From: Ramlibacter sp. WS9
GTDB lineage: Bacteria; Pseudomonadota; Gammaproteobacteria; Burkholderiales; Burkholderiaceae_C
Direction: 5' to 3'
DNA length: 64,000 nucleotides
NCBI RefSeq assembly: GCF_003797765.1
Contig: NZ_RKMB01000004.1
Location: 337,217 to 401,216 of the forward strand
The position numbers and the translations under genes were made by a program. Shown in pieces: positions 9,008 through 17,621 of this stretch. The notes below the pieces were generated by a model. That model ran no database searches. It was not told where the DNA came from and saw only the letters and a program-made list of their open reading frames with translations. Positions within the stretch are counted from its first letter, which is position 1, and every line of letters starts with the position of its first letter.

Positions 9008-10253
9008 CCTGCCCTCCACGCTGGGGGCCAAAGCCGCCGCATTGCCACCCGAAGTGGCGCTCGCCCCCGCAAGCAGCCCGGTGGCGCGCTACCTTGCCTC
9101 CCTGGTGGGCCAGAGCGTCAACGCCATCGACACGCCCTCCCTGGTCGTCGACCTGGACGCGATGCGGCGCAACCTCATGCGCATGGGCGATTTCGCGCGC
9201 AAGCACAACGTCCGCTGGCGGCCCCACGCCAAGATGCACAAGAGCGTGTGGATTGCCGACATGGAGATCCGCGCGGGCGCAGTGGGCGTTTGCGTTCAGA
9301 AGACCGCGGAGGCCGAAGCGATGGCGGCCGGCGGCATCAGGAACATCTACATCAGCAACGAAGTGGTCGCCGGCACCAAGCTGGTCCGCGTCGCCATGCT
9401 CGCGCACCAGCTCGCGGCCGAAGGCGGCCAGCTCGCGATCGCGGTGGACAGCGTGGAAGGCATCAACCGCCTGGCGGTCACGATGGCCGACGTCCGCGCG
9501 CAGTTCGCCACGCGCGCGGTGGTCGACGTGTTCGTCGAAATCGACGTCGGACAAGGCCGCTGCGGCGTGCCGCCCGGGCAGCAGGCCGTGGTCCTGGCGC
9601 AAGAGATCCGCAAGCACGCGCCGCTGCGCTTCGCCGGCCTGCAGGCCTACCACGGCAAAGCGCAGCACGTGCGCAGCGCACAGCAGCGCCGCGACATGAT
9701 CGCCATCGTCGCCGACGACGTGAAGTACACGCGCAAGCTGATCGAGGCCGAAGGCATCGCGCCGGGCCTGGTCACCGGCGCGGGTACCGGCACCATGGTA
9801 TGCGAGGCGGCGAGCGGCATCTTCGACGAGCTGCAGGCCGGCTCGTTCCTCTTCATGGACGCGGACTACGCGCAGAACGAGCGCGACCCGGCCCAGCCGG
9901 TCTTCGACCACGCCCTCTTCGTGAAGACGCAGGTGATCAGCTCGCGCGAAGACCACGCCGTATGCGACGCCGGCCACAAGAGCCACGCGGTCGACTCCGG
10001 CCTGCCCACGGTCCACGTTTTCGACAAGGACAGCGAGCTGGTCTACGCCAACGGCGGCGACGAGCACGGCATCCTCCGCCCCGCGGGCGGCGGTACCCGG
10101 GTTCCGACCATCGGGAAGATGCTGTGGCTGATTCCGGGCCATTGCGATCCCACCGTCAACCTGCACGACTACATGATCGGCGTCAGCGGCGGCCTGCGCA
10201 ACGGCGTGGTGGAACGGATCATCAGGGTTGACGCCAGAGGCGCGCTGACCTGA
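8976..10253 (+). CDS. DSD1/D-threonine aldolase family PLP enzyme
   Basis: A 425-residue PLP enzyme of fold type III (alanine-racemase-like barrel with a C-terminal D-serine-dehydratase-like domain). The PLP lysine is K86 in RPHAKMHKS. The C-terminal metal site reads GHCD (H389, D391): an HxD pair as in D-threonine aldolase and D-3-hydroxyaspartate aldolase, rather than the HxC pair of eukaryotic D-serine dehydratase. It likely cleaves or dehydrates a D-hydroxy-amino acid in the cytosol. The start lies inside the preceding gene. The first 45 residues are low-complexity and Ala/Pro-rich, so the true start may be a little downstream. Confidence 0.85.
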   Translation: MKPPTKTPVSSLPSTLGAKAAALPPEVALAPASSPVARYLASLVGQSVNAIDTPSLVVDLDAMRRNLMRMGDFARKHNVRWRPHAKMHKSVWIADMEIRAGAVGVCVQKTAEAEAMAAGGIRNIYISNEVVAGTKLVRVAMLAHQLAAEGGQLAIAVDSVEGINRLAVTMADVRAQFATRAVVDVFVEIDVGQGRCGVPPGQQAVVLAQEIRKHAPLRFAGLQAYHGKAQHVRSAQQRRDMIAIVADDVKYTRKLIEAEGIAPGLVTGAGTGTMVCEAASGIFDELQAGSFLFMDADYAQNERDPAQPVFDHALFVKTQVISSREDHAVCDAGHKSHAVDSGLPTVHVFDKDSELVYANGGDEHGILRPAGGGTRVPTIGKMLWLIPGHCDPTVNLHDYMIGVSGGLRNGVVERIIRVDARGALT

Positions 10254-10271
10254 TCGCGGGACAATCGGGGG

Positions 10272-12050
10272 ATGTCCCCGTCCCAGATCATCGTCCTCGC
10301 GACGCCGGTTTTCTTTTTTCTCATCGCGATCGAGTTCGCCTGGGGCTGGGCGCGCAAGCGCAACACGTACCGCCTGAACGATGCCGTCAACAGCATCAGC
10401 CTGGGCATGCTCAGCGAGATCACGAAGGTGTTCACGCGCCTGCTGCGCGTGGGCATTTACGGAGCCGTCTACACGACGGTGTCGTTGGTGCCCGTCGAGC
10501 AGGCGAAGGAATTCTGGATGACGTGGTACGGCTGGCTGCTCGCGCTGCTGTTCTACGACTTCTGCTACTACTGGCTGCACCGCGCCGGCCATGAGTGCGC
10601 GCTGTTCTGGGCGGCGCACGTCGTGCACCACCAGAGCCAGGACTACAACCTCTCCACAGCGTTGCGCCAGACCAGCTCGGGCGCGCTTTTCGGCTGGGTG
10701 TTCTACCTGCCCATGGCTCTTGCCGGTGTGCCGCCCCTGGTGTTTGGTGTGGTGGCTTTGATCGACCTGCTCTACCAATTCTGGGTGCACACCGAGCATG
10801 TGCCCAAACTGGGATGGTTCGACCGCTGGTTCTGTTCGCCGTCGAACCACCGGGTCCATCATGCGGTGAACGACGAGTACCTGGACCGTAACTATGGCGG
10901 CGTGCTGGTCGTCTGGGACCGAATGTTCGGCAGCTTCAAGGAAGAAGACCTGAAGTGCGTCTATGGCACGCGCAGCCCCTTGAACAGCTGGGACCCACTG
11001 TGGTCCAACTCCGAGGTCTATTGGTCTTTGGCACAGGATTCCTGGCATGCGCGCAACTGGCTCGACAAGGTGCGCGTGTGGTTCAAGCCGCCGGGCTGGC
11101 GCCCCGCCGACGTCGCGGCGCGCTTTCCGAAGCCGCCGTTCGATATGTCAAAAGTCGAGCGCTTTCACCCGCCGCTCACGCGCGGAGTGGCGTGGTTCGG
11201 CGGCATCCAGTTCGTGCTGCTGCTGCAATGCGTGGCACTGTTCCTTTGGCAAGCGGACACGATGCCGCTGTCGCAGTCGGGCGTTTGGCTGGCCGCGCTG
11301 GCGGCGGGCTTGTGGGCCGTGGGCGCGGTGCTGCAGGGTCGGCTCACGGTCATGGAAGTGCTGCTGGTGGAAGCGGCTGCGCTGGCCACGGCAACGGGCG
11401 CGGAAGGCATGGTGGAGTTGCACCGCGTGTTCAAGCCGCTGGCCATGCTTCTTGCCATCGTGTATGTCGCGGAGCGGCTGCAGCTGCGCACTGCGCCGAA
11501 TCGCTTCGGCGTTCTGCTGGTGGCCGGCCTCGCGTTCTCGCTGGCAGGCGACTGCTTCCTCATGTTCCCGGGCTTCTTCATTCCCGGCCTGGTGTCGTTT
11601 CTCATCGCGCACCTGTTCTACATCGCGCTTTTCAAGCAGGGCATGGGTTGGTTCCCGAGCAGGCGGGCGCTGGTCATCACGCTGGGCTTCGGCGCAGCGA
11701 TGTATGCGTTCCTGTTCAACGGCTTGAATCCCGTGCTGAAGGTCGCCGTGGCCGCTTACGTCGTCGTGATCGCATTGATGGCCGCTCAAGCCATCGGGCG
11801 TGCGACGGTGCAGCGCGATCGCGCTTCGATCTGCGTCGCATTTGGCGCCGGCTTCTTCATGCTGAGCGACTCGCTGCTGGCGACCAACAGGTTCGCTTTC
11901 CCGTTGCCGATGGCGCAGTTCTGGGTGTTGGCGACGTACTACGTCGCGCAGATACTGATTGCGTGCAACGCCGTGCCTGTCGTTGCGGGCCTGGCGCGCA
12001 ATCCATCGCACGTTGCGCCGTCGGATGTATTACCATACATTCACCGGTAA
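10272..12050 (+). CDS. Sterol-desaturase/alkylglycerol-monooxygenase-like domain fused to a YhhN/TMEM86 lysoplasmalogenase-like domain
   Basis: A 592-residue integral membrane protein of two parts. Residues 1 to about 300 form a fatty acid hydroxylase/sterol desaturase domain with the di-iron histidine boxes HRAGHE, HVVHH and NHRVHH. The stretch HHQSQDYNLSTALRQTS closely matches the alkylglycerol monooxygenase (AGMO/TMEM195) subfamily. Residues from about 320 to 575 hold a run of hydrophobic helices with the YhhN/TMEM86 pattern (FSLAGDCFLMFPGFFIPGLVSFLIAHLFY, MLSDSLLA). AGMO cleaves the ether bond of alkylglycerols and TMEM86 proteins hydrolyse lysoplasmalogens, so the fusion suggests sequential ether-lipid breakdown. 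Domain identity is from sequence and family knowledge; the joint pathway is inference. Confidence 0.85.
   Translation: MSPSQIIVLATPVFFFLIAIEFAWGWARKRNTYRLNDAVNSISLGMLSEITKVFTRLLRVGIYGAVYTTVSLVPVEQAKEFWMTWYGWLLALLFYDFCYYWLHRAGHECALFWAAHVVHHQSQDYNLSTALRQTSSGALFGWVFYLPMALAGVPPLVFGVVALIDLLYQFWVHTEHVPKLGWFDRWFCSPSNHRVHHAVNDEYLDRNYGGVLVVWDRMFGSFKEEDLKCVYGTRSPLNSWDPLWSNSEVYWSLAQDSWHARNWLDKVRVWFKPPGWRPADVAARFPKPPFDMSKVERFHPPLTRGVAWFGGIQFVLLLQCVALFLWQADTMPLSQSGVWLAALAAGLWAVGAVLQGRLTVMEVLLVEAAALATATGAEGMVELHRVFKPLAMLLAIVYVAERLQLRTAPNRFGVLLVAGLAFSLAGDCFLMFPGFFIPGLVSFLIAHLFYIALFKQGMGWFPSRRALVITLGFGAAMYAFLFNGLNPVLKVAVAAYVVVIALMAAQAIGRATVQRDRASICVAFGAGFFMLSDSLLATNRFAFPLPMAQFWVLATYYVAQILIACNAVPVVAGLARNPSHVAPSDVLPYIHR
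12025..12040. promoter_or_regulatory. Dyad operator candidate of the AbrB/PIN toxin-antitoxin pair
   Basis: A perfect inverted repeat ATGTAT-TACC-ATACAT lies 28 bases upstream of the antitoxin ATG, inside the last codons of the upstream membrane-protein gene. Toxin-antitoxin operons are normally autorepressed at such dyads by the antitoxin's DNA-binding domain. Position and symmetry are seen; binding is inferred. Confidence 0.5.
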
Positions 12051-12067
12051 CACTTCTGGAGGCGCGT

Positions 12068-12316
12068 ATGCCCACCGCATTGACCAGCAAGGGTCAGGTC
12101 ACGATTCCCAAACACATCCGCGATGCCCTGCACCTTGTGCCGGGTACGCCCGTCGAGTTTTCGGTCGCCTCCAGCGGCGAAGTGGTGTTGCACGCGGCCG
12201 CCGCGCCCAAGGGCAAGCGCCGCGCGGGCACGGACCGCTTCGACGCCGTGCGGGGCCGAGCCGACGTCAAATGGCGCACCACTGACCTGATGAAGCTTTT
12301 GCGCGCGGAAGATTGA
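12068..12316 (+). CDS. AbrB/MazE-type antitoxin (VapB)
   Basis: An 82-residue protein with a swapped-hairpin AbrB domain at the N-terminus (TALTSKGQVTIPKHIRDALHL, the canonical SKGQVTIP signature) and a basic C-terminal tail that would bind the toxin. The ATG at 12068 follows a GGAGG site by 6 bases. Its stop overlaps the start of the PIN toxin by one base (TGATG), the usual antitoxin-first layout. Confidence 0.9.
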   Translation: MPTALTSKGQVTIPKHIRDALHLVPGTPVEFSVASSGEVVLHAAAAPKGKRRAGTDRFDAVRGRADVKWRTTDLMKLLRAED

Positions 12317-12714
12317 TGTTGCTGGTCGACACCAACGTCCTGGTCGATGTGCTGCAGGACGAGCCGCAGTGGGCTGAGTGGTCGATTGGCCAGTTGCGGG
12401 CCCAGGCGAAAGTCCATGAGTTGGCCATCAACCCGATCATCTATGCCGAGATGTCCTTGTCGTTCTCGACCATCGAAGGGCTTGACGCCGTGGTGACCCA
12501 AATGGAGTTGACGGTGCGGGAGATCCCGAAACCGGCCTTGTTCCTGGCCGCCAAAGCCTTCGCTCAATATCGCAGGCGCGGGGGCAACAAGACACAGGTG
12601 TTGCCGGATTTCTTCATTGGGGCGCATGCGGCCGTTCAAGGATGGCCGTTGCTGACGCGTGACGCCAGTCGCTTCAGAACCTACTTTCCGAGCTTGGAGG
12701 TACTGGCGCCCTGA
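12316..12714 (+). CDS. PIN-domain ribonuclease toxin (VapC)
   Basis: A 132-residue PIN-domain protein. The catalytic acidic residues fit the family: Asp5 in LLVDTNVLVD, Glu in IIYAEMSLSF, and Asp in LPDFFIGAHA. VapC toxins are Mg-dependent endoribonucleases that cut tRNA or rRNA and are held inactive by the cognate antitoxin, here the gene immediately upstream. The ATG overlapping the antitoxin stop was chosen over the TTG one codon earlier. The gene ends 19 bases from the convergent ruvB. Confidence 0.9.
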   Translation: MLLVDTNVLVDVLQDEPQWAEWSIGQLRAQAKVHELAINPIIYAEMSLSFSTIEGLDAVVTQMELTVREIPKPALFLAAKAFAQYRRRGGNKTQVLPDFFIGAHAAVQGWPLLTRDASRFRTYFPSLEVLAP

Positions 12715-12733
12715 GAGGGGCTGTAGCAGCGAC

Positions 12734-13792
12734 TCACTCGGTGAACAGCTCGCCCGCACTCTTTGGCGGTGCCACACCCAGGTGACGGAACGCCGCCAGC
12801 GTGGCGATCCGGCCGCGCGGCGTGCGCTGCAGGTAGCCTTGCTGGATGAGGTACGGCTCGATCACGTCTTCGATGGTGTCTCGCTCTTCGCCGATGCTCG
12901 CAGCGATGTTGTCGAGGCCCACCGGCCCGCCGTCGAAGCGGTGGATCACGCATTCCAGCAGCTTGCGGTCCATGATGTCGAAGCCCTGCGGGTCGACGTC
13001 GAGCATCTTCAGCGCCCTCTGCGCGATGTCCTGCGTGATCTTGCCCGTGCCCTTCACGTCCGCGTAGTCGCGCACCCGGCGCAACAGGCGGTTGGCGATG
13101 CGCGGCGTGCCGCGTGAGCGCTTTGCGATCTCGACACCGCCCTGCTCGTCCATCGGCGCCTTGAGCAGGCCCGCGCTGCGCGTGACGATGCGCGCCAGTT
13201 CTTCCGCCGTGTAGAACTCCAGCCGCGCCACGATGCCGAAGCGGTCGCGCAGCGGATTGGTGAGCATGCCGGCGCGCGTCGTGGCACCGACCAGCGTGAA
13301 CGGCTGCAAGTCCAGCTTGATCGAACGCGCCGCCGGGCCTTCGCCGATCATGATGTCGATCTGGTAGTCCTCCAGCGCGGGGTAGAGAATTTCCTCGACC
13401 ACCGGCGACAGGCGATGGATCTCGTCGATGAAGAGCACGTCGTTCTTCTCGAGATTGGTCAGTAGCGCGGCCAAGTCCTTGGGCTTCTCGAGCACGGGGC
13501 CGGACGTCTGGCGCAGATTCACCCCCAGCTCGTGCGCAATGATGTGCGACAGCGTCGTCTTGCCCAGTCCAGGCGGGCCGAACAGCAGCACGTGGTCCAT
13601 CGCCTCGCCGCGCATGCGGGCCGCGCCGATGAAGATTTCCAGCTGTTCGCGCGTCTTGGCCTGGCCGACATATTCGTCGAGCAGCTTGGGCCGCAACGCG
13701 CGCTCGATCGCTTCTTCGTTCGGCGACGCGGGCGCCGCCGACACCACACGCTCCGGTGGCGGCATGTCGAAGTCGTCGGTCTTGATGCTCAT
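12734..13792 (-). CDS. ruvB: Holliday junction branch migration ATPase RuvB
   Basis: A 352-residue AAA+ motor that, with RuvA, drives branch migration of Holliday junctions. The Walker A motif is [11 protein letters not shown], Walker B is LFIDEIHRL, and sensor 1 lies in the [19 protein letters not shown] segment. The C-terminal winged helix ([33 protein letters not shown]) is intact. The start MSIKTDDF at 13790-13792 was chosen; an upstream in-frame codon would extend into the palindromic repeat. It lies downstream of ruvA on the same strand, but 727 bases away because a large inverted repeat separates them. Confidence 0.97.
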   Translation of the reverse strand: MSIKTDDFDMPPPERVVSAAPASPNEEAIERALRPKLLDEYVGQAKTREQLEIFIGAARMRGEAMDHVLLFGPPGLGKTTLSHIIAHELGVNLRQTSGPVLEKPKDLAALLTNLEKNDVLFIDEIHRLSPVVEEILYPALEDYQIDIMIGEGPAARSIKLDLQPFTLVGATTRAGMLTNPLRDRFGIVARLEFYTAEELARIVTRSAGLLKAPMDEQGGVEIAKRSRGTPRIANRLLRRVRDYADVKGTGKITQDIAQRALKMLDVDPQGFDIMDRKLLECVIHRFDGGPVGLDNIAASIGEERDTIEDVIEPYLIQQGYLQRTPRGRIATLAAFRHLGVAPPKSAGELFTE

Positions 13793-13819
13793 TTGTGGTT
13801 GTGCAGCTGCACTCTTTGA

Positions 13820-14440
13820 CCTCGCGGCAACGCCGTGCACGGCCGGGCCGCGGCGCGATGGCTACGGCGTCCGGCATCGCTTGCGTTCGCAAGCTCCTGC
13901 CGGATACCCCGCGGTGAACGGTCTTGCGGCCCGCGCGGCATAACTCCCTGCGCTTCGCTCCGGTCAAACAGATGCCGCGAGCATGAGACGGTCGCGTCGC
14001 AAGCGACGCTGGGCCGCAAGACCGTCCACCGCGGGCGCCTGGGCTTTATTCGCGCCGCGGCCCAGCCATGCACGGCGTTGCAGCGAGATGGTGGCGTGCC
14101 AGCGGTGGCGCGCCGATGTTGCAGCAGAAAGGTGAAGCGGTGGCCAACGACCGGTGGCGCGCCAACAAAGTCTCTGCAAAGCTGTGCGTGGGCGGGCTGC
14201 GGCGCGAATAAAGCCCAGGCGCTTGCGGCGGGTGACACCGCGACCCAGCACGGCTTCAGCCGTGCGACCGTTTCATGCTCGCGAAAATTGTCTGACCGGA
14301 GCGTAGCGCAGGGAGTTTTTTCGCGCGGGTCGCGGGGTCTCCCGGCGCAAGGGATTCGGCAGGAGCTTGCGATAGCAAGTGATGCCGAACGCCGTAGCCA
14401 TCGCGCCGCAGCCCGCCCACGCACAGCTTTGCCGCGCGGC
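13820..14440. repeat. 620-bp imperfect palindrome between ruvA and ruvB
   Basis: The whole stretch reads nearly the same on both strands around a centre near 14130. For example, CTCCCTGCGCTTCGCTCCGG at about 13946 is mirrored at about 14310 on the other strand. GCCTGGGCTTTATTCGCGCC at about 14037 is mirrored by GGCGCGAATAAAGCCCAGGC at about 14201-14220. GCGATGGCTACGGCGT near the left end is mirrored near 14390-14405. Inside each arm are shorter repeats, such as a GGTGGCGCGCC motif near the centre and a GCAAAGCTGTGCGTGGGCGG motif twice in the right half. No transposase or terminal duplication was seen. Open frames on both strands here are products of the symmetry. This accounts for most of the gene-free interval 13793-14519. 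Confidence 0.85.
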
Positions 14441-14468
14441 CTACGAATACAAAGACAAGGAGTCATGG

Positions 14469-14489
14469 ATTGCGGATCAAGTCCGCAAT
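14469..14489. repeat. Short palindromic (REP-like) hairpin after ruvA
   Basis: ATTGCGGA-TCAAG-TCCGCAAT forms a perfect 8-bp stem with a 5-base loop, 31 bases downstream of the ruvA stop. The same type of ATTGCGGACTTGATCCGCAAT element is common between genes in proteobacterial genomes. It may stabilise or end the ruvA transcript. It lacks a T-run. Confidence 0.6.
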
Positions 14490-14519
14490 GACAGCCAGAA
14501 AGCAATTCGGCAACGAAGC

Positions 14520-15095
14520 TCATTTATTGAGCGCCTTCAACGCCAGCTTGATGCCTTCGGACACGCCCACGTCTTTCGGCAAAGCCTTCAACGAAGCCGC
14601 AGCCTCCTTGTCGCTGTAACCCAGCGCCACCAGGGCCTGCAGGATGTCGACCTGCGCATCGCTGCCCGCACTCATAGCCCCGCCACTCAAATCAGCGCCG
14701 AACTTGCCCTTCAGTTCAAGCAGCAAGCGCTCGGCTGTCTTCTTGCCGATGCCCGGCACCTTGACCAGACGTCCGGCGTCCTGCGCCGTGACGGCCTGTG
14801 CGATGTCTGCCACGCTCATGCCGCTCAGCACCGACAGCGCCGTACGCGGCCCCACGCCGGAGATCTTGATCAACTGCCTGAACGCTTCGCGCTCGCCGGC
14901 GGATGCGAACCCGTACAGAAGCTGCGCGTCTTCACGCACGACCAGGTGCGTGAGCAGCACGACCTTCTCGCCCAGCCCCGGCAGGTTGTAGAACGTGCTC
15001 ATGGGCACGTCGACTTCGTAGCCGACGCCGTTGCAGTCCACCAGCACCTGCGGAGGATTCTTGTCGGCCAAGAGGCCCTGGAGACGTCCGATCAT
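14520..15095 (-). CDS. ruvA: Holliday junction DNA helicase subunit RuvA
   Basis: A 191-residue protein that binds the four-way junction and loads RuvB. It starts MIGRLQGLL, the conserved OB-fold beginning, which decides the start at 15093-15095. Two helix-hairpin-helix motifs are visible ([21 protein letters not shown] and [20 protein letters not shown]). The C-terminal domain III that contacts RuvB ([24 protein letters not shown]) is present. Upstream is a two-component system on the same strand, not ruvC. Confidence 0.97.
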   Translation of the reverse strand: MIGRLQGLLADKNPPQVLVDCNGVGYEVDVPMSTFYNLPGLGEKVVLLTHLVVREDAQLLYGFASAGEREAFRQLIKISGVGPRTALSVLSGMSVADIAQAVTAQDAGRLVKVPGIGKKTAERLLLELKGKFGADLSGGAMSAGSDAQVDILQALVALGYSDKEAAASLKALPKDVGVSEGIKLALKALNK

Positions 15096-15114
15096 GAGGC
15101 GACCACAAAAGCTT

Positions 15115-15774
15115 TCACGGATTGACCAGCCCGCGGCGCGCGGCTTCCAACGCAGCCTCGGCGCGCGAGGACACATTGAGTTTGCGATACACCTGCTTGA
15201 TGTAGTCAGCGACGGTATGGCGCGAAAGGCCGAACTGCTGGGCGATCTCGGGTAGCGTGTAGCCCTTGGCCACGCGCTGGAGAACTTCTGTCTCGCGCGC
15301 GGTGAGGCTCACTTCCTCTTCGAGCTGCCGCACCGCGGCCTGCCGCCGTCCGCCCGCGCCGGCGAAGTGCGCCAGCACGCGCCGCGCGATCGGCGGCGAC
15401 AACGGCGGCTCGCCCAGCGTCATGCGCAGCAGCTGGGCCACCAGCGCATCTTGTGGCTGCTCCTTGAGCAGGTAGCCGAAGGCGCCGGCCTGCAGCGCGG
15501 GGAACAGGTGCTCGTCGTCGTCATAGATGGTGACCACCACCGGCAGCGCCTTGGGCTGCTGGAAACGCAACGCACCCACCACGTCCAGGCCGGTGCCATC
15601 GGGCAAGCCCAGGTCGATGAGCGCGAGATCGAAAGTGTCGTGCAGCAGGCAACGCAGCGCTTCGTCGCGGCGGCCGACGCTGGTGACCCGCACCTGGGGA
15701 AACGCCGCCCGGGCGACGTCGCCCAGCCAGGCCCGGATTTCCGGCAGGTCTTCGACGATCAGCGCGTGGTCCAT
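15115..15774 (-). CDS. NarL/LuxR-family response regulator
   Basis: A 219-residue two-component regulator. The receiver domain has the acidic pair ED at residues 8-9 and the phospho-acceptor Asp54 in LIDLGLPDG. The output domain is a LuxR-type HTH ([44 protein letters not shown]). The ATG at 15774 lies 2 bases after the stop of the histidine kinase gene; a GTG two codons earlier would overlap that stop, and either start is possible. It is the cognate partner of the kinase upstream. Target genes are unknown. Confidence 0.92.
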   Translation of the reverse strand: MDHALIVEDLPEIRAWLGDVARAAFPQVRVTSVGRRDEALRCLLHDTFDLALIDLGLPDGTGLDVVGALRFQQPKALPVVVTIYDDDEHLFPALQAGAFGYLLKEQPQDALVAQLLRMTLGEPPLSPPIARRVLAHFAGAGGRRQAAVRQLEEEVSLTARETEVLQRVAKGYTLPEIAQQFGLSRHTVADYIKQVYRKLNVSSRAEAALEAARRGLVNP

Positions 15775-15776
15775 GG

Positions 15777-17621
15777 TCACCCGATGGTAGCGGATTCAGC
15801 CGTCGCCAACGGCACACAGACGCGCAGCAGAGCGCCGCCGCCTTCGGCCGGCAACAGGCCATGCGTACCCTGCAGGTTGCGCGCGCGACGCTCGATGTTC
15901 GGCAGGCCGTGGCCGCGCTGCGACGGGCGCGCTTCCGGCGGCCAGCCGCGCCCGTTGTCCTCGACTTCGAGCGTGAGGCCGCCGCCCGCGAAAGAGATGC
16001 GGACGCGGCAGCAGTTGCCTCCGCTGTGGCGGATCGCGTTCGACGTGGCCTCGCGCAGCACGCGCGTGAGCTGCACATGGGTCCGTGCGGGCAGGACCAG
16101 CCCCAGCGGCGGATCGGCGGCGTCCCACTCGGCCTGGAACCCGGCCGCCGACAGGCGTGAGACTGTTTCCGCCCGCCAGTCCGCCAGCACGTCGCCGGCC
16201 AAGGCGGCCTGGCCCGTGAGGCCCCGCACCGAGAGGCGCATTTCATCCAGTGCTTGCCGCGCGAGGCTGGCCACGCGGTCCGATTCGCTCGCCTGGGCGA
16301 TGGTCAACAGCTTGGCGCCCAGGTCGTCGTGCAAGTCGGACGCGATGCGCTGGCGCTCGCCATGGGCGGCCTGCTCGGCACGCAGCGTGGTGAGCTGTTC
16401 GTAGCTGCGTTCGATCTCGCGCGATTTTTCGGTGACCCGCGCCTCCAGTTCCTGGTTGACCGTCTCCGCGCGGTTCAGGGCCAGCACGAACAGGTTGACG
16501 AGGCGCGCACCGATCACCAGGAACACCAGCGGCATCGCGAAGTGGATGACGTGGATCTTGGGCAGCGGCAGCAGGTCGTTCTGCAGCGCGATCTCCACCG
16601 CGACCAGTACCACGGCCAGCAGAAGCACCGCCCCCATCAGCCAGAACTGGCGCCGGTGCGCCTTCCACGCCGCGACGAAGAAGTACACCACCGAAGCGAG
16701 GAATTCCAGGGCCAGCAGGTTGTAGACCGCGCTCGCCGCGGCCAGGAGATTACTGGGAGCCGCTGCGGCGAGCACCAAGGGCACCAGCGGCACTTGCGCC
16801 CACAGCACGGCATCGACCCAGCGGTGACGCCGGTGCACCAGCCGCATGAGGAAAAGAAATGCGCACGCGAGGACCGGCGCGAATGCCGTGCAGATCAGGA
16901 TCTCCGTGGCCATGTGCGAAAGCGGGACGTTTCGCACGAACAGGCGCGCGCTGAGGAGGGCCCAGCCGAGGGAGAAGAGACCGAAGTACAGCAGGTAGGT
17001 GTCCTTGCGACGCAAGGCGGCCAGCGCCAGCATCGACAGCCCGAGCACGGTGATGGTCGCCGCGATGATCTGCGCCATCGTGATGTTCCAGAACAACTGC
17101 GTCTCGTGCATCGGCACCAGTGCGTCGCGCGGGCCCAGCACGACATCCGACAGGCCGGCCGCCCGCTGGCGCGCCGAAACCTCCCGCGCCGAAAAGCCCA
17201 CGACGCGGACCAGCAGTTCGTTGCCCTGCGGCTTCAGCAAAGATCGGGGCGGCGTGAACAGTTGCGGGTAATAGCAATTGCGCGCGACCGGCCCCGTCAT
17301 CAGGCCGCCGCTGCCGATCAACTCGCCATTGAGGTAGACCTCCAGGTTGGTGCAGGCGCGGCGGATATAGAGGCCCAGCAAACCCGCGTCGGCGGGCGTC
17401 TCGAAATGCAGCCGGTACCAGACGGCACCGCTGTGGCCGGGAAAGCCATCCTCCCAATCGTGCGGCAAGGCCACGGCCCGCCAGGGGCCAGGCTGGCCAT
17501 CGGGCCGCGCAATGGCGGCCTCGGCCCGGCTCAACGTCACGATATCGGCCGCGATGGCACCCTGCCCCATGAGCACGAGGGAAACGGCGACAATCCAGCG
17601 CAACCAGAGTTTCATTGCCAT
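15777..17621 (-). CDS. 7TMR-DISM sensor histidine kinase (HisKA_3 type)
   Basis: A 614-residue membrane kinase. After a signal sequence (LWLRWIVAVSLVLMGQGAIA) comes a periplasmic jelly-roll domain of the 7TMR-DISMED2/carbohydrate-binding type (AVALPHDWEDGFPGHSGAVWYRLHFE). Seven hydrophobic helices follow, then a coiled segment (NQELEARVTEKSREIERSYEQL), the HisKA_3 box RQRIASDLHDDLGAKLL with His431, and an HATPase domain (DNGRGWPPEA, GHGLPNIERRA). This matches kinases paired with NarL-type regulators, as here. The start MAMKLWL overlaps, head-to-head, the phoH start. Confidence 0.9.
   Translation of the reverse strand: MAMKLWLRWIVAVSLVLMGQGAIAADIVTLSRAEAAIARPDGQPGPWRAVALPHDWEDGFPGHSGAVWYRLHFETPADAGLLGLYIRRACTNLEVYLNGELIGSGGLMTGPVARNCYYPQLFTPPRSLLKPQGNELLVRVVGFSAREVSARQRAAGLSDVVLGPRDALVPMHETQLFWNITMAQIIAATITVLGLSMLALAALRRKDTYLLYFGLFSLGWALLSARLFVRNVPLSHMATEILICTAFAPVLACAFLFLMRLVHRRHRWVDAVLWAQVPLVPLVLAAAAPSNLLAAASAVYNLLALEFLASVVYFFVAAWKAHRRQFWLMGAVLLLAVVLVAVEIALQNDLLPLPKIHVIHFAMPLVFLVIGARLVNLFVLALNRAETVNQELEARVTEKSREIERSYEQLTTLRAEQAAHGERQRIASDLHDDLGAKLLTIAQASESDRVASLARQALDEMRLSVRGLTGQAALAGDVLADWRAETVSRLSAAGFQAEWDAADPPLGLVLPARTHVQLTRVLREATSNAIRHSGGNCCRVRISFAGGGLTLEVEDNGRGWPPEARPSQRGHGLPNIERRARNLQGTHGLLPAEGGGALLRVCVPLATAESATIG

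Noticed and set aside
13820..14440. Insertion sequence
   Set aside because: No transposase reading frame, no target-site duplication, and symmetry extends through the centre rather than only at the ends.
13835..14523. Long open frames on both strands with similar translated peptides between ruvB and ruvA
   Set aside because: They mirror each other because the DNA is a palindrome; there is no ribosome site, no family resemblance and low-complexity Ala/Arg composition.
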